A stretch of 64,000 bases of DNA from Streptomyces sp. NRRL S-337 (GTDB lineage Bacteria > Actinomycetota > Actinomycetes > Streptomycetales > Streptomycetaceae), in assembly GCF_000720175.1 (NCBI RefSeq), contig NZ_JOIX01000036.1:14601-78600 (forward strand). Direction: 5' to 3'. The position numbers and the translations under genes are program-made. The stretch's first letter is position 1; each line of letters opens with the position of its first letter. Below the pieces are notes generated by a model. It was not told the DNA's origin and did not search any database. It worked only from the letters and a program-made list of their open reading frames with translations. Positions 1 to 8,945 of this stretch are shown in pieces.

Positions 1-72
1 TACCGCCCGCGCGGCCCCGTTCGTACTCTCGGTCTCCCCTGCGTACCCCGGAACAGAGCAAGAGGAGATTCC

Positions 73-807
73 ATGAGCAACGGTTCCACCATGCGCCGGA
101 TCGGGTCGGCCGCCGTGGCCGGCGCGGCGGCGCTCGCGGTCCTGGCGCCCGCGGCCTCGGCCGCCGGCCGGCCGTCGGTGGCGGCCCCCGCGGCCGCCGC
201 GGAGCAGTCGCTCGGGAGCAAGCTGACCGTCACGGGCTATCTGCAGTACCTGGCGTCCCGGAAGGCCCCCGAGGCGAAGCGGACCCTCAAGGCGTTCCGT
301 GCGCTGCCGAAGGCCAAGCAGCAGAAGTTCGTCGGTTACCTCCAGAACCGCAAGGTCTACGAGGCGCTCACCGCGTCGCTGAAGGGCACCACCCGGCCCG
401 GGGGCCTGCGCCGCGCCGTCCCGTACAACGCGGATGTGTCGTTCGTGAAGGAGGTGCGGGTCGAGGCCAAGGGGACCATTGCCGGGGTGAACACCCGCGT
501 CAGCTTCGCCATGTCGGAGGAGATCTTCGGCATCCCGGTCACCGCCGAGAAGGTGTGGGTGCAGTATCTGGCCAGGGGCGGACGGGCCACCCACCTCAAG
601 GGCGGCGGCGCCACGGTGAGCAATGCCAACGCGGCGGTGGACATCAAGGGCGGCGGCACGCCGCACCTGGTGCGTGGGGCGGCCACCGTCTCCGCCACCT
701 GGAAGGCCACCCCGCGCTACGCCTCCTTCGGCAAGGCACTCAACAAGGTCCAGGCGCTCGACGCCGGTGTGCTGGGCTACTGGCGGGCGAGCCTGCACAA
801 CGCCTGA
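73..807 (+). CDS. secreted protein of unknown function
   Basis: This 244-residue protein has an N-terminal signal peptide: Arg at residues 8-9, a hydrophobic Ala/Leu/Val stretch, and an Ala-Ser-Ala-Ala cleavage region near residue 30. An Ala-rich linker follows. The mature part (about 45-244) has no Cys and no catalytic motif I recognise; its second half is rich in Gly, Val and Thr and looks like beta structure. AGAGGAGA lies just ahead of the ATG and fixes the start. It stands alone on the plus strand, with the next gene convergent. Export is well supported. No family or function is recognised. Confidence 0.8.
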   Translation: MSNGSTMRRIGSAAVAGAAALAVLAPAASAAGRPSVAAPAAAAEQSLGSKLTVTGYLQYLASRKAPEAKRTLKAFRALPKAKQQKFVGYLQNRKVYEALTASLKGTTRPGGLRRAVPYNADVSFVKEVRVEAKGTIAGVNTRVSFAMSEEIFGIPVTAEKVWVQYLARGGRATHLKGGGATVSNANAAVDIKGGGTPHLVRGAATVSATWKATPRYASFGKALNKVQALDAGVLGYWRASLHNA

Positions 808-828
808 GCCGGTGCGGGCCGCCGCGCG

Positions 829-1083
829 TCACGGACGGGCGGCGGCCACCCGCGGGTCCCGGTAGGCGGCGGCACGCGGCTGCCGACCCGGTCCCCCCGG
901 GCCACCCGGACCGCTCGATGCCCCATGGCGGAACTCCCCGAGCTGTTCCGCCGTGGGGTACCACTGCTTCTGGCAACGGCAGCACCACCAGCGCCAGTTG
1001 TCCCAGTCGGTACTGGTCTGGGTGGTGTCCTTCCACAACCAGGCGTCACAGTCGGTCGTGGGGCATTTCGGTGGAAGCGGCAT
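829..1083 (-). CDS. 84-residue Trp/Cys-rich zinc-ribbon-like protein
   Basis: The chosen ATG is preceded by GAGG at good spacing; a longer upstream reading has no such site. The first 50 residues are compositionally distinctive, with Cys at 7, 12, 34, 35 and 37 and six Trp. A CPTTDC pair followed by CCRC about 22 residues later suggests a small treble-clef or ribbon zinc site (inference). The C-terminal 30 residues are Gly/Pro/Arg-rich, probably disordered, and may only reflect a late stop. It lies downstream of the betaine-binding protein gene, separated from it by a strong hairpin, so it may have its own promoter. Not recognised as a named family. Confidence 0.55.
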   Translation of the reverse strand: MPLPPKCPTTDCDAWLWKDTTQTSTDWDNWRWWCCRCQKQWYPTAEQLGEFRHGASSGPGGPGGPGRQPRAAAYRDPRVAAARP

Positions 1084-1175
1084 GGTGGCATCCTCGGGCG
1101 TCCCCGCCCGTCCACCGGGCGGAACTCCCCGGCCGCCATCCGAACGGGTGAGCCCCACCCGGCCCACCACGCACG

Positions 1176-1214
1176 CGAAGGGGGTGCCGGCCCCACGGGC
1201 CCGCACCCCCTTCG
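1176..1214 (-). terminator. terminator behind the betaine operon
   Basis: A perfect 12-bp inverted repeat (CGAAGGGGGTGC at 1176-1187, its complement at 1203-1214) encloses a 15-nt loop that itself holds a GGCC/GGCC inner stem. It lies 24 nt past the stop of the binding-protein gene. There is no U-run, which is usual in Streptomyces. Confidence 0.75.
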
Positions 1215-1237
1215 TCCGGCGTCCGGCCGGGGACCGC

Positions 1238-2230
1238 CTACTTCTTCGGCAGCCAGCTCTTCCAGACGTCCGGGTGCTTGTCCACCCACCGCTTGGCCGC
1301 CTCATCGGCGGACAGGCCGCCCGAGGCGATGGATTCGGAGACCTCGTTCTGGTCGTCCTTGGTCCACTTGAAGTTCTTCAGGAACGCCGCGGCGCTGCCG
1401 CCGTTCTTGGCGAAGTTGGTGTTGAAGTACTTCTGGAGCGGGGTGGTGGGGTACGCGCAGTCGATGGACTGCGGGTCCTTGGTGCCCTTCTCCGCGCAGG
1501 CGTCGGTGTACTTGGGGAGCTTGACCTCCACCATCGGCACCTGGTTGAAGAGCCACTGCGGCTCGTACCAGTACGTCAGGAAGGGCTTCTTCTCCTTGGC
1601 GAACTGCTGGATCTGGGTGATCTGGGCCGCCTCGGAGCCGGCGAACACCACCTCGTAGTTGAGGTGGAGGTTCTTCACCAGCGCCTTGTCGTTGGTGACG
1701 TAGGACGGCGAACCGTCCATCAGCTGGCCCTTGTTGCCGCTCTCGGAGGTGCGCAGCTGGTTGGCGACCTTGTTGAGGTTGTGCCAGTCGGTGATCTCGG
1801 GGTGCTTGTCGGCCCAGTACTTGGGGACGTACCAGCCGATGTGGCCGGTGACACCGTTGCCGCCGCCCGCGGTGATCGTCTTCTTGTCCTTGACGTACCG
1901 CTTCTCCTGGTCCGGGTGGCCCCAGTCCTCCAGGATCGCGTCGACCCGGCCCTGGCTGAGGGCGTCCCAGGCGGGGATCTCGTCCACCTGGACGGTGTCG
2001 ACGTGGTAGCCCAGCTGGTGCTCCAGCAGGTACTTGGCGACGGCCACGTTGGACTGCGCGCCGACCCAGGTCTGCACGGACAGCGTGACCGACTTCGAGC
2101 CCTTGGCCGCGGCGAACGGCGAGGTCTGCTTGGTCATGTCGGCCTTGCCGCAGGCGGACAGGGACAGCGAGAGCGCCACCGTGCCGGCGAGCGCGGCCGT
2201 ACCGAGGAATGCTGTGCGCTTACGGGACAT
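1238..2230 (-). CDS. glycine betaine ABC transporter substrate-binding lipoprotein
   Basis: This 330-residue binding protein of the OpuAC/ProX type captures betaine or related quaternary amines outside the membrane and delivers them to the permease. Residues 1-27 are a lipoprotein signal with lipobox Leu-Ser-Ala-Cys27, so it should be lipid-anchored. The mature part carries the family's aromatic-rich signatures, including a VQTWVGAQSN-like stretch, EDWGHPDQ and TYWYEPQW; aromatic residues in this family form the cation-pi cage for the trimethylammonium group. The start follows the permease stop by 2 nt and has AAGGGAG ahead of it. It is the last gene of the choline/betaine operon, and a strong hairpin follows. 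Confidence 0.93.
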   Translation of the reverse strand: MSRKRTAFLGTAALAGTVALSLSLSACGKADMTKQTSPFAAAKGSKSVTLSVQTWVGAQSNVAVAKYLLEHQLGYHVDTVQVDEIPAWDALSQGRVDAILEDWGHPDQEKRYVKDKKTITAGGGNGVTGHIGWYVPKYWADKHPEITDWHNLNKVANQLRTSESGNKGQLMDGSPSYVTNDKALVKNLHLNYEVVFAGSEAAQITQIQQFAKEKKPFLTYWYEPQWLFNQVPMVEVKLPKYTDACAEKGTKDPQSIDCAYPTTPLQKYFNTNFAKNGGSAAAFLKNFKWTKDDQNEVSESIASGGLSADEAAKRWVDKHPDVWKSWLPKK

Positions 2231-2232
2231 GG

Positions 2233-4236
2233 TCAGGCTCCCTTCCCCGTCGTACGGCGTTCCGTGGGCTGGGTGACCCGGTCGAGCATCAGGCCCAGGC
2301 ACACGATGGCCACGCCCGCGACCAGGCCGAGGGCCAGGTCTCCGGTGGCCAGGCCGGTGACCACGTCGTAGCCGAGGGCACCGCCGCCGACCAGGCCGCC
2401 GATGATGACGACGGCGAGGACCAGGACCACGCCCTGGTTGACGGCGAGCAGCAGGGCCGGCCGGGCCAGCGGCAGCTGCACCTGGCGGAGCATCTGCCAG
2501 CGGGTGGCGCCCAGCGAGCGGGCCGACTCCATCGCGGCGGGGTCGACCTGGCGCAGGCCCTGGGTGGTGATGCGGATGACCGCGGGCAGCGCGTAGACGA
2601 CCGCGGCCGCGGCGGCCGGGGCGCGGCCCACGGCGAACAGGGCGACGACCGGGATCAGGTACACGAACTGCGGCATGGTCTGCATGACGTCGAGCACCGG
2701 GCGCAGGATCGCCTCGAAGCGCTTGCTGCCGGACGCCAGGATGCCGGCGCCGAAGCCCAGCACCAGCGTCACGACCAGGGCGGCGAGCACCTGGGAGAGG
2801 GTGTTCATGGACGGCTTCCACACGCCCAGCACGCCGATGGCGGCCATCGCGAGGACGGCGGTCAGGGCGGTGCGCCAGGTGCCGATGAGCCAGGCCAGCG
2901 CGGCGACGATGAGCAGCGTGCCGTACCAGGGCAGCGCGGTCAGGCCGTCGCGCAGCGGGTTGAGCACCCAGTTGGTGAAGTGCGCGGCCCAGTCGGCGGT
3001 GCCGCCGATGACCGGGACGCCGGAGTAGAGGTGGTCGACCATCCACTCCTTGAAGTCGTTCACCGGGTGGGCGATGTCCACGAACCAGGCGCCGGGCCAG
3101 ACCGCGGAGCCGGTCAGCCGGCCGGCCAGGGCCAGCAGCGCGGTGAGCGCGGTCACCCCGGTCCAGACCTGCCAGCCGCGCAGCCACGCCGGGCCGGCGG
3201 TGGTGGCGGTCGCGCCGATCCGGGCGCCGGCCGCGGCGGTGGTGCGGTCCATGACGATGGCCAGCAGCACGATCGGGATGGCGGCGGAGAGCGCGGCGCC
3301 GACGTCGACGGAGGCGAGCGCCTGGTAGACGCGGTCACCGAGGCCGGCCGCGCCGATCATCGAGGCGATCACGACCATGGACAGCGCCATCATGATCGTC
3401 TGGTTGACGCCGAGCAGCAGTTCCTTGCGGGCCAGCGGGAGGCGGGCGGTCAGCAGCCGCTGCCGTCCGGTGGCGCCGAGCGAGGAGACCGCCTCCAGTA
3501 CGCCGGGGTCGGCGCCGCGCAGTCCGAGCGCGGTCAGCCGGGCCATCGGCGGGGCGGCGTAGATGACGGTGGCCAGCAGCGCGGCCGGCACACCGATGCC
3601 GAAGATCAGCACGACGGGCAGCAGGTAGGCGAAGGCCGGCAGCACCTGCATGGTGTCGAGGACCGGGCGGAGGATCCGGAACAGCCGCTCGGAGAGGCCG
3701 GCGGCCAGTCCGAGCAGCGCGCCGACGACGACCGAGGCGGCGACCGCCACGACCATCAGCGCCAGCGTCTGCATGGTCGGGACCCACATCCCGAGCACGC
3801 CGCTGACGAGGAGGGAGACCAGCGCGGTGGCGGCGATCCGCCAGCCGGCCACCCGCCAGGCGATCAGCGTGACGCCGGCGGTCACACCGGCCCAGCCGAG
3901 GGCGAGCAGCAGCAGGTAGACCGCGCGGACGGAGATGACCACGGCGTTGGAGAGGTGGCCGAGGAAGTAGACGAACAGCCAGTGGTTGTCGCGGTTGTCG
4001 ATGATCCAGTCGCTGGTCTTCCCCAGCGGTCCGGACAGGTCGATGGTCAGCGCGGAGGGCCAGGCGGCGCCGGGCCAGGCGGCGTGCACCAGCGGGACCA
4101 GGACGGCCGCGGCGACGGCGAGCAGCAGGAGCTTGGCGAGGCCGCGGCGCTCCAGCAGGGCCTGCACCGGGCCGGCCTTGGGGGCGTCGGCGCCGAGGCC
4201 GCGCTGAACGGCGGGGGGAGCGGATGCAGTACTCAT
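2233..4236 (-). CDS. internally duplicated betaine ABC transporter permease
   Basis: This 667-residue inner-membrane protein is two OpuAB/ProW-type permease units in one chain. Each half ends with an EAA coupling loop: EAVSSLGATGRQRLL near residue 248 and ESARSLGATRWQMLR near 570. A similar hydrophobic tail follows each loop. A conventional permease subunit has one unit and works as a dimer; here the fusion could form the whole channel. It shares the operon with the ATPase and the binding protein. Its ATG overlaps the stop of the preceding small ORF (ATGA), which implies translational coupling. Permease identity is firm; the exact substrate range is inferred. Confidence 0.93.
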   Translation of the reverse strand: MSTASAPPAVQRGLGADAPKAGPVQALLERRGLAKLLLLAVAAAVLVPLVHAAWPGAAWPSALTIDLSGPLGKTSDWIIDNRDNHWLFVYFLGHLSNAVVISVRAVYLLLLALGWAGVTAGVTLIAWRVAGWRIAATALVSLLVSGVLGMWVPTMQTLALMVVAVAASVVVGALLGLAAGLSERLFRILRPVLDTMQVLPAFAYLLPVVLIFGIGVPAALLATVIYAAPPMARLTALGLRGADPGVLEAVSSLGATGRQRLLTARLPLARKELLLGVNQTIMMALSMVVIASMIGAAGLGDRVYQALASVDVGAALSAAIPIVLLAIVMDRTTAAAGARIGATATTAGPAWLRGWQVWTGVTALTALLALAGRLTGSAVWPGAWFVDIAHPVNDFKEWMVDHLYSGVPVIGGTADWAAHFTNWVLNPLRDGLTALPWYGTLLIVAALAWLIGTWRTALTAVLAMAAIGVLGVWKPSMNTLSQVLAALVVTLVLGFGAGILASGSKRFEAILRPVLDVMQTMPQFVYLIPVVALFAVGRAPAAAAAVVYALPAVIRITTQGLRQVDPAAMESARSLGATRWQMLRQVQLPLARPALLLAVNQGVVLVLAVVIIGGLVGGGALGYDVVTGLATGDLALGLVAGVAIVCLGLMLDRVTQPTERRTTGKGA

Positions 4237-4406
4237 GCGCGGCCCCGCTTCACGGTGCCGGTCGGCACGCCCAGGGCGGCGGCGCGCTGGGCCTCGCGCC
4301 AGCGGCGCAGCAGGGCGGCCCGCAGCCGGGAACGGGGGGAGGCGACGGGGGCTCTGGAGCCGACGGCGCGGACGGCGCCGTGGCGGGGGGTGGCGGCGTA
4401 CATCAT
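4233..4406 (-). CDS. 57-residue coupled small ORF between transporter ATPase and permease
   Basis: The 169 nt between the ATPase and permease genes are open in one frame. The ORF starts at ATG 4406, overlapping the ATPase stop as TGATG, and ends at a TGA that overlaps the permease ATG as ATGA, so it is coupled at both ends. The product is basic (about 13 Arg, 1 Lys) and Ala-rich, with a central amphipathic segment RLRAALLRRWREAQRAAAL and no membrane span. No family is recognised. It may be a real small subunit or regulator, or it may only keep ribosomes moving into the permease gene. The double overlap is the main evidence for it being real. Confidence 0.5.
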   Translation of the reverse strand: MMYAATPRHGAVRAVGSRAPVASPRSRLRAALLRRWREAQRAAALGVPTGTVKRGRA

Positions 4407-5527
4407 CAGGCAGCCACCTCGCCGGGCCGGTCCTCGTCGATCCGGGCGACCACGTTGAGCAGGCAGGCGTGGTCGACGACGCCCAGGCAGCGGCCGCCGT
4501 CGACGACGCGGGCCGCGCCGCCGGAGCGGGCGACCGCCTCGATCGCGTCCGAGATCAGGGTGTCGGCGGTGAGCGCCGGGCCCTGGTCGGCCTCGCCGTC
4601 CTCGGCCGGGCGCATCGCGCGGCGGACGGTCAGCACCTGCTCGCGGGGGACGTCCCGGACGAAGTCGCGGACGTAGTCGTCGGCCGGGGAGCCGACGATC
4701 TCCTCGGGGGTGCCGAGCTGGACGATCTCGCCGTCGCGCATCAGGGCGATCCGGTCACCGATCCGCAGCGCCTCGGCGAGGTCGTGGGTGATGAAGACCA
4801 TGGTGCGGCCCTCCTCGCGGTGCAGGCGGACGACCTCTTCCTGCATGTCGCGGCGGATGAGCGGGTCGAGCGCGCTGAACGGCTCGTCGAACAGCAGGAC
4901 CTCGGGGTCGACGGCGAGTGCGCGGGCGAGCCCGACGCGCTGCTGCTGACCGCCGGAGAGCTGGCCGGGACGGCGCTTCTCCAGACCGGTCAGGCCCACC
5001 TTGTCGACCATCTCGTTGGCCTTCTCGCGCCGTTCGGCCTTGCCGACACCCTGGATCTCCAGGCCGTAGGCGACGTTGTCGACGACGGAGCGGTGCGGCA
5101 GCAGGCCGAAGTGCTGGAAGACCATGGCGGCGCGGCGGCGGCGCAGTTCGCGCAGCGCGGTGCGGTCCATGGCGCGGACGTCCTCGCCGTCCATCTCCAG
5201 GTCGCCGCTGGTCGGTTCGATCAGCCGGGTCAGGCACCGGACGAGGGTGGACTTGCCGGAGCCGGACAGGCCCATGACGACGAAGACCTCGCCCTTGTGG
5301 ACGTCGAAGGAGACGTCGCGGACGGCGGCGGTGCAGCCGGTCTGCTCGCGCAGTTCCGTCACGCTCAGTCCGGCGACCGAGGCGTCGTCGGGAATCTTGT
5401 CGGCCTTCGGGCCGAAGACCTTCCACAGATGGCGGACGGAGAAGACGACCTCACGGCCGTCCTCGGCTGCGTCGGTGGCTGTGCGGGCAGCGGGTATCTC
5501 GGATGCGCCGGCGGCGGTGGTAGCCAT
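4406..5527 (-). CDS. glycine betaine/proline ABC transporter ATP-binding subunit
   Basis: This roughly 373-residue ProV/OpuAA-type ATPase powers betaine import. It has Walker [10 protein letters not shown] (about 86-94), signature [14 protein letters not shown], Walker [14 protein letters not shown] and the switch histidine in FITHD. About 90 residues follow the ATPase core; in this family that region holds CBS domains that sense ionic strength, and here it is compatible with one degenerate or partial CBS unit. The ATG overlaps the stop of the oxidoreductase gene (TGATG). A GTG one codon earlier, at 5530, is an equally placed alternative; GGAGG precedes both. The signature residues are intact. 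Confidence 0.93.
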   Translation of the reverse strand: MATTAAGASEIPAARTATDAAEDGREVVFSVRHLWKVFGPKADKIPDDASVAGLSVTELREQTGCTAAVRDVSFDVHKGEVFVVMGLSGSGKSTLVRCLTRLIEPTSGDLEMDGEDVRAMDRTALRELRRRRAAMVFQHFGLLPHRSVVDNVAYGLEIQGVGKAERREKANEMVDKVGLTGLEKRRPGQLSGGQQQRVGLARALAVDPEVLLFDEPFSALDPLIRRDMQEEVVRLHREEGRTMVFITHDLAEALRIGDRIALMRDGEIVQLGTPEEIVGSPADDYVRDFVRDVPREQVLTVRRAMRPAEDGEADQGPALTADTLISDAIEAVARSGGAARVVDGGRCLGVVDHACLLNVVARIDEDRPGEVAA

Positions 5528-7068
5528 CACGCATCACCTCCCTCGGTAGGAATCTTCTGGAGCAGTTCGGCGCACTTCTCCCCCACCATGAGCACGCCCA
5601 GCATCGGGTTGACGGCCGGCATCGTCGGGAAGACCGAGGCGTCGGCGATCCGGATGCCGTGCAGGCCGCGGATCTTCAACTCCGGGTCGACGACGGCGAG
5701 TTCATCGTTGGCGGCGCCCATCTTGCAGGTGCCGGCGGGGTGGTAGACGGTGTGCGCGGCCTTGCGCACCAGTTCGCTGATCTCCGCGTCGTCGGTCACG
5801 TCCGGACCGGGGAAGACCTCGCGCTTGAGCCACTTCTTGAACGGCTCGGCCTGGGCGATCTTGCGGGCCAGCTTGATCCCGTCGACGAGCGTCTGCCCGT
5901 CGTAGTCGTGCTCGTCCTCGAAGTACTTGAAGTCGAGGGCGGGCTTGACCTCGGGGTCCGCGGAGGTGAGGTACAGGCGGCCGCGGGAGCGGGACTTGGG
6001 GATGTTCGGGGTCATCGAGACGCCGTGTTCGGGGCGCTCGTAGCCCAGCCGCTCGGGGTTGTCGGTGAACGGGATCTGGTAGAAGTGGAACATCAGGTCG
6101 GGGCCCTTGTGCTCCGGGTCCCGCTTGACGAACAGACCCGCGTCCGAGTCCATCGCGGAGTTGCCCGGGATCGGCCCGTTGGTCTCCCAGACGATCACCG
6201 ACTCGGGGTGGTCGATCAGGTTCTCGCCGACGCCCGGCAGGTCGTGCACGACGGGGATGCCGAGCGCCTCCAGGTCCTTCTTCGGCCCGATGCCGGAGTG
6301 CATCAGCAGCCGCGGGGTGTCGACGGCGCCGGCGCACACCAGCACCTCGCGGGCGGCCTCGACGTAGACCTCCGCGCCGTCCTTCGTGCGGACGTGGACG
6401 CCCTTGGCGGTGGTGCCGTCCAGTTCCAGCTTGTGCGCCCAGGTCTCCAGCATCAGCGTGAGGTTCGGCCGGTCGCCGGCCTCCATGTGCGGGTGCAGAT
6501 AGGCGACCGAGGCGGACGACCGCTTGTTGTTCTCGGGGTGGTAGGAGAGGTCGAAGAAGCCGACGCCCTCGTCGAACGGCTTGTCGTTGAACCCGACGAC
6601 CTCCGGCACGCCGAGGGCGCTCTTGGTCGCCTCGATCCAGTCGGTGGCGATCTGGTTCTGGTCCTTCTTCGCCACCCGCACGATGTTGTTGCGGAGCTTG
6701 CCGAAGTAGGGGTCCATCTCCTTCGCGCCCCATCCGGTGGCGCCGGCCGCCTCCCACTCGTCCCAGTCGGACGGCAGCGGCTTGAAGGAGATCAGGGTGT
6801 TGTGCGACGAGCAGCCGCCGAGGACCTTGGCCCGGCTGTGCAGGATGTGCGAGTTGCCGCGGGGCTGCTCGGTGGTCGTGTACTCGTAGTCCAGCTCGCC
6901 GCCGAGGAGGCCGAGCCACTTGCGCAGCGTCAGCACGTCCTCGCGGTCGATGTCGGACGGGCCGCCCTCGATGACGGCGACGGTGACGTCCGGGTCCTCG
7001 GTGAGGCGGGAGGCGATGACGGAGCCGGCGGTACCACCGCCGACCACGACATAGTCGTACACGGGCAT
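5527..7068 (-). CDS. betA: GMC oxidoreductase, probable choline dehydrogenase
   Basis: This 513-residue flavoenzyme is predicted to oxidise choline to betaine aldehyde. An FAD-binding dinucleotide fold sits at the very N-terminus ([16 protein letters not shown]). The C-terminal GMC signature contains the catalytic His in [13 protein letters not shown] and the Asn in NPMLGVL. The start is the ATG at 7068, with GGAG 8 nt ahead; a longer upstream reading lacks support. It lies between the aldehyde dehydrogenase and the betaine transporter genes, which is the main reason to prefer choline over other alcohol substrates. The GMC family is certain; the substrate is inferred from context. Confidence 0.88.
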   Translation of the reverse strand: MPVYDYVVVGGGTAGSVIASRLTEDPDVTVAVIEGGPSDIDREDVLTLRKWLGLLGGELDYEYTTTEQPRGNSHILHSRAKVLGGCSSHNTLISFKPLPSDWDEWEAAGATGWGAKEMDPYFGKLRNNIVRVAKKDQNQIATDWIEATKSALGVPEVVGFNDKPFDEGVGFFDLSYHPENNKRSSASVAYLHPHMEAGDRPNLTLMLETWAHKLELDGTTAKGVHVRTKDGAEVYVEAAREVLVCAGAVDTPRLLMHSGIGPKKDLEALGIPVVHDLPGVGENLIDHPESVIVWETNGPIPGNSAMDSDAGLFVKRDPEHKGPDLMFHFYQIPFTDNPERLGYERPEHGVSMTPNIPKSRSRGRLYLTSADPEVKPALDFKYFEDEHDYDGQTLVDGIKLARKIAQAEPFKKWLKREVFPGPDVTDDAEISELVRKAAHTVYHPAGTCKMGAANDELAVVDPELKIRGLHGIRIADASVFPTMPAVNPMLGVLMVGEKCAELLQKIPTEGGDA

Positions 7069-7130
7069 GGAGGGTGCTCCTTCTTGCAAAGACCTTGGGG
7101 GGTGCGGGGGTTGGGGGATCGGGGCGGGCG

Positions 7131-7146
7131 GCCGCTGGTCAGCGGC
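7131..7146 (-). promoter_or_regulatory. short hairpin between betB and betA
   Basis: GCCGCT-GGTC-AGCGGC forms a perfect 6-bp stem with a 4-nt loop immediately downstream of the aldehyde dehydrogenase stop, inside the 84-nt gap before betA. It is too short to be a clear terminator. It may be a partial attenuator or a message-stabilising hairpin. Confidence 0.35.
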
Positions 7147-7152
7147 GGTCGC

Positions 7153-8661
7153 TCAGCCCGCGAACCACCGCACCGGCGCAGGCCGGAGGTTCTCGTAAAT
7201 GTGCTTGCTCTCGCGGTACTCGTCCAGACCCGTGGGGCCGAGTTCCCGGCCGATGCCGGACTTGCCGAAGCCGCCCCACTCCGCCTGCGGGAGGTAGGGG
7301 TGGTAGTCGTTGATCCAGACGGTGCCGTGCCGCAGCCGCGCGGCGACCCGGCGGGCGCGCGCGGTGTCGGCGGAGAAGACCGCGCCGGCCAGCCCGTACT
7401 CGGTGTCGTTGGCGAGCGCGACGGCCTCGTCCTCGGTGGTGAAGGTCTCCACCGTCAGGATCGGCCCGAAGGTCTCCTCGCGGACGACCTTCATCTCGCG
7501 GTGGCAGCCGTCCAGCACGGTCGGCGCGTAGAAGTAGCCGGTGGCCGGACGGACCGCGGACGGCTCGGGCCGGGCCCCGCCGCACCGCAGCTGGGCACCC
7601 TCGGCCAGCGCGGAGGCGACGTACGCCTCGACCTTGTCGAGCTGCTGCTGGGAGACGAGCGGGCCGCACTCGACGCCGTCCTCGGTGCCCCGGCCGAGCT
7701 TGATCTTCTCGGCGCGGCGGGCGAGTTCGGCGACGAAGCGGTCGCGCACCGACTCCTCGATGATCAGCCGGGCACCTGCGGAGCAGACCTGGCCGCTGTG
7801 GATGAACGCGGCGTTGAGCGCCTGGTCGACGGCGGTGTCGAAGCCCTCGTCCGTGGCGCAGGCGTCGGCGAAGACCACGTTGGGGTTCTTGCCGCCGAGC
7901 TCCAGCGCGATCTTCTTGGCGCCGGACACCGCGGCCGCACCGGCCTTCGTGCCGCTGACCAGGCCACCGGTGAAGGAGAACAGGTCGACGTCCGGGTGCT
8001 CGGCCAGCCGCTGGCCGACCGGAAGGCCCGCGCCGGTGACGATGTTGGCGACCCCGGCCGGCAGCCCGGCCTCGACCAGCAGCTTGACCAGGTGCACGGT
8101 CGACAGCGGGGTGACCTCGCTGGGCTTGATCACAAAAGTGTTGCCGGCCGCGAGGGCCGGCGCGATCTTCCAACTGGCCTGCAGCAGCGGGTAGTTCCAG
8201 GGCGTGATCAGCGCACAGACGCCGACCGGCTCGTGCACGACCACGCTGTGCACCTCGGCCGAACCGGCGTCGACGACCCGGCCGCCGCTCTCGTTCATCA
8301 CCACGTCGGCGAAGTACCGGAAGGCGTTGGTGACGTCGTCGACGTCGACCCGGCCCTCCTCCAGGGTCTTGCCGGTGTCCCGGCTCTCGATGAGCGCAAT
8401 CTCCTCGCGGTCGCGCTGCAGCAGGTCGGCGACCCGGCGCAGCAGCGCCGAACGCTCGGCGACCGGCGTACGGGGCCAGGCACCCGCGCCGCCGTCGAAG
8501 GCCCGGGCGGCGGCCGCGACCGCGGCGTCCGCGTCCTCGGCACCGCCCTCGGCCACCACCTGGAGGGTCGTCGCGTCGGCGGGGTCGAGGACCTCGCGGG
8601 TGGCCCCGGACGCGGCGGCCCGCCACACCCCGTCTACGTGAATGGTCTCGCTTGCCGACAC
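7153..8661 (-). CDS. betB: betaine-aldehyde dehydrogenase family protein
   Basis: This NAD(P)-dependent aldehyde dehydrogenase of about 502 residues is predicted to convert betaine aldehyde to glycine betaine. Visible signatures are the cofactor-fold segment ITPWNYPL, the catalytic Glu in LELGGKNP and the nucleophilic Cys in GQVCSAG. The GTG at 8661, with GGAAGG upstream, gives a normal family length; an ATG 15 codons earlier (8706) is the alternative. It is the first gene of the minus-strand choline/betaine operon. The promoter should therefore lie in 8662-8830, where a 16-bp operator-like palindrome is present. Aldehyde dehydrogenase identity is certain; the substrate follows from the neighbours. 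Confidence 0.9.
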   Translation of the reverse strand: MSASETIHVDGVWRAAASGATREVLDPADATTLQVVAEGGAEDADAAVAAAARAFDGGAGAWPRTPVAERSALLRRVADLLQRDREEIALIESRDTGKTLEEGRVDVDDVTNAFRYFADVVMNESGGRVVDAGSAEVHSVVVHEPVGVCALITPWNYPLLQASWKIAPALAAGNTFVIKPSEVTPLSTVHLVKLLVEAGLPAGVANIVTGAGLPVGQRLAEHPDVDLFSFTGGLVSGTKAGAAAVSGAKKIALELGGKNPNVVFADACATDEGFDTAVDQALNAAFIHSGQVCSAGARLIIEESVRDRFVAELARRAEKIKLGRGTEDGVECGPLVSQQQLDKVEAYVASALAEGAQLRCGGARPEPSAVRPATGYFYAPTVLDGCHREMKVVREETFGPILTVETFTTEDEAVALANDTEYGLAGAVFSADTARARRVAARLRHGTVWINDYHPYLPQAEWGGFGKSGIGRELGPTGLDEYRESKHIYENLRPAPVRWFAG

Positions 8662-8775
8662 GATTTCTTCTGCCTTCCGGTTTCCGGTCTGTTCCCACTG
8701 GTGCAACCACTGGCGTCACCAGCAACGGGGACCCCTCCCCGGAAGCGCCCGACCTATGCCCAAACATTCATGGAA

Positions 8776-8791
8776 AGTGAGCCGACTCACT
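8776..8791. promoter_or_regulatory. operator-like palindrome upstream of the choline operon
   Basis: AGTGAG-CCGA-CTCACT is a perfect 6-bp inverted repeat with a 4-nt spacer, about 115 nt upstream of the betB start in the divergent intergenic region. Its size and symmetry suit a TetR- or GntR-type dimer. No regulator gene is adjacent, so the cognate protein is unknown. Confidence 0.45.
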
Positions 8792-8945
8792 CGGTGTGCA
8801 GCGGAATGTCCTAGAACGTACCCTGAATAGCCGTATGTCCAAGCGGGGAGATCACGCCGCACGACCCGCCGGCAGCGGGTGGCCCGTGCGGCCGTCCCTC
8901 ACACCGCCCCTCCGCCCTCCGCCCCCTCCGCCCGGAGGTATCGAG

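Noticed and set aside
2209..4458. A long plus-strand frame opposite the betaine permease
   Set aside because: The product is Gly/Asp/Gln/Arg-rich with no domain, and it is the shadow of a clear membrane transporter gene.
5659..8814. A 1051-codon open frame on the plus strand opposite betA and betB
   Set aside because: It is antisense to two genes with intact catalytic motifs and is open only because of GC-biased third positions; the product (Val/Asp/Leu/Gly repeats) matches no family.
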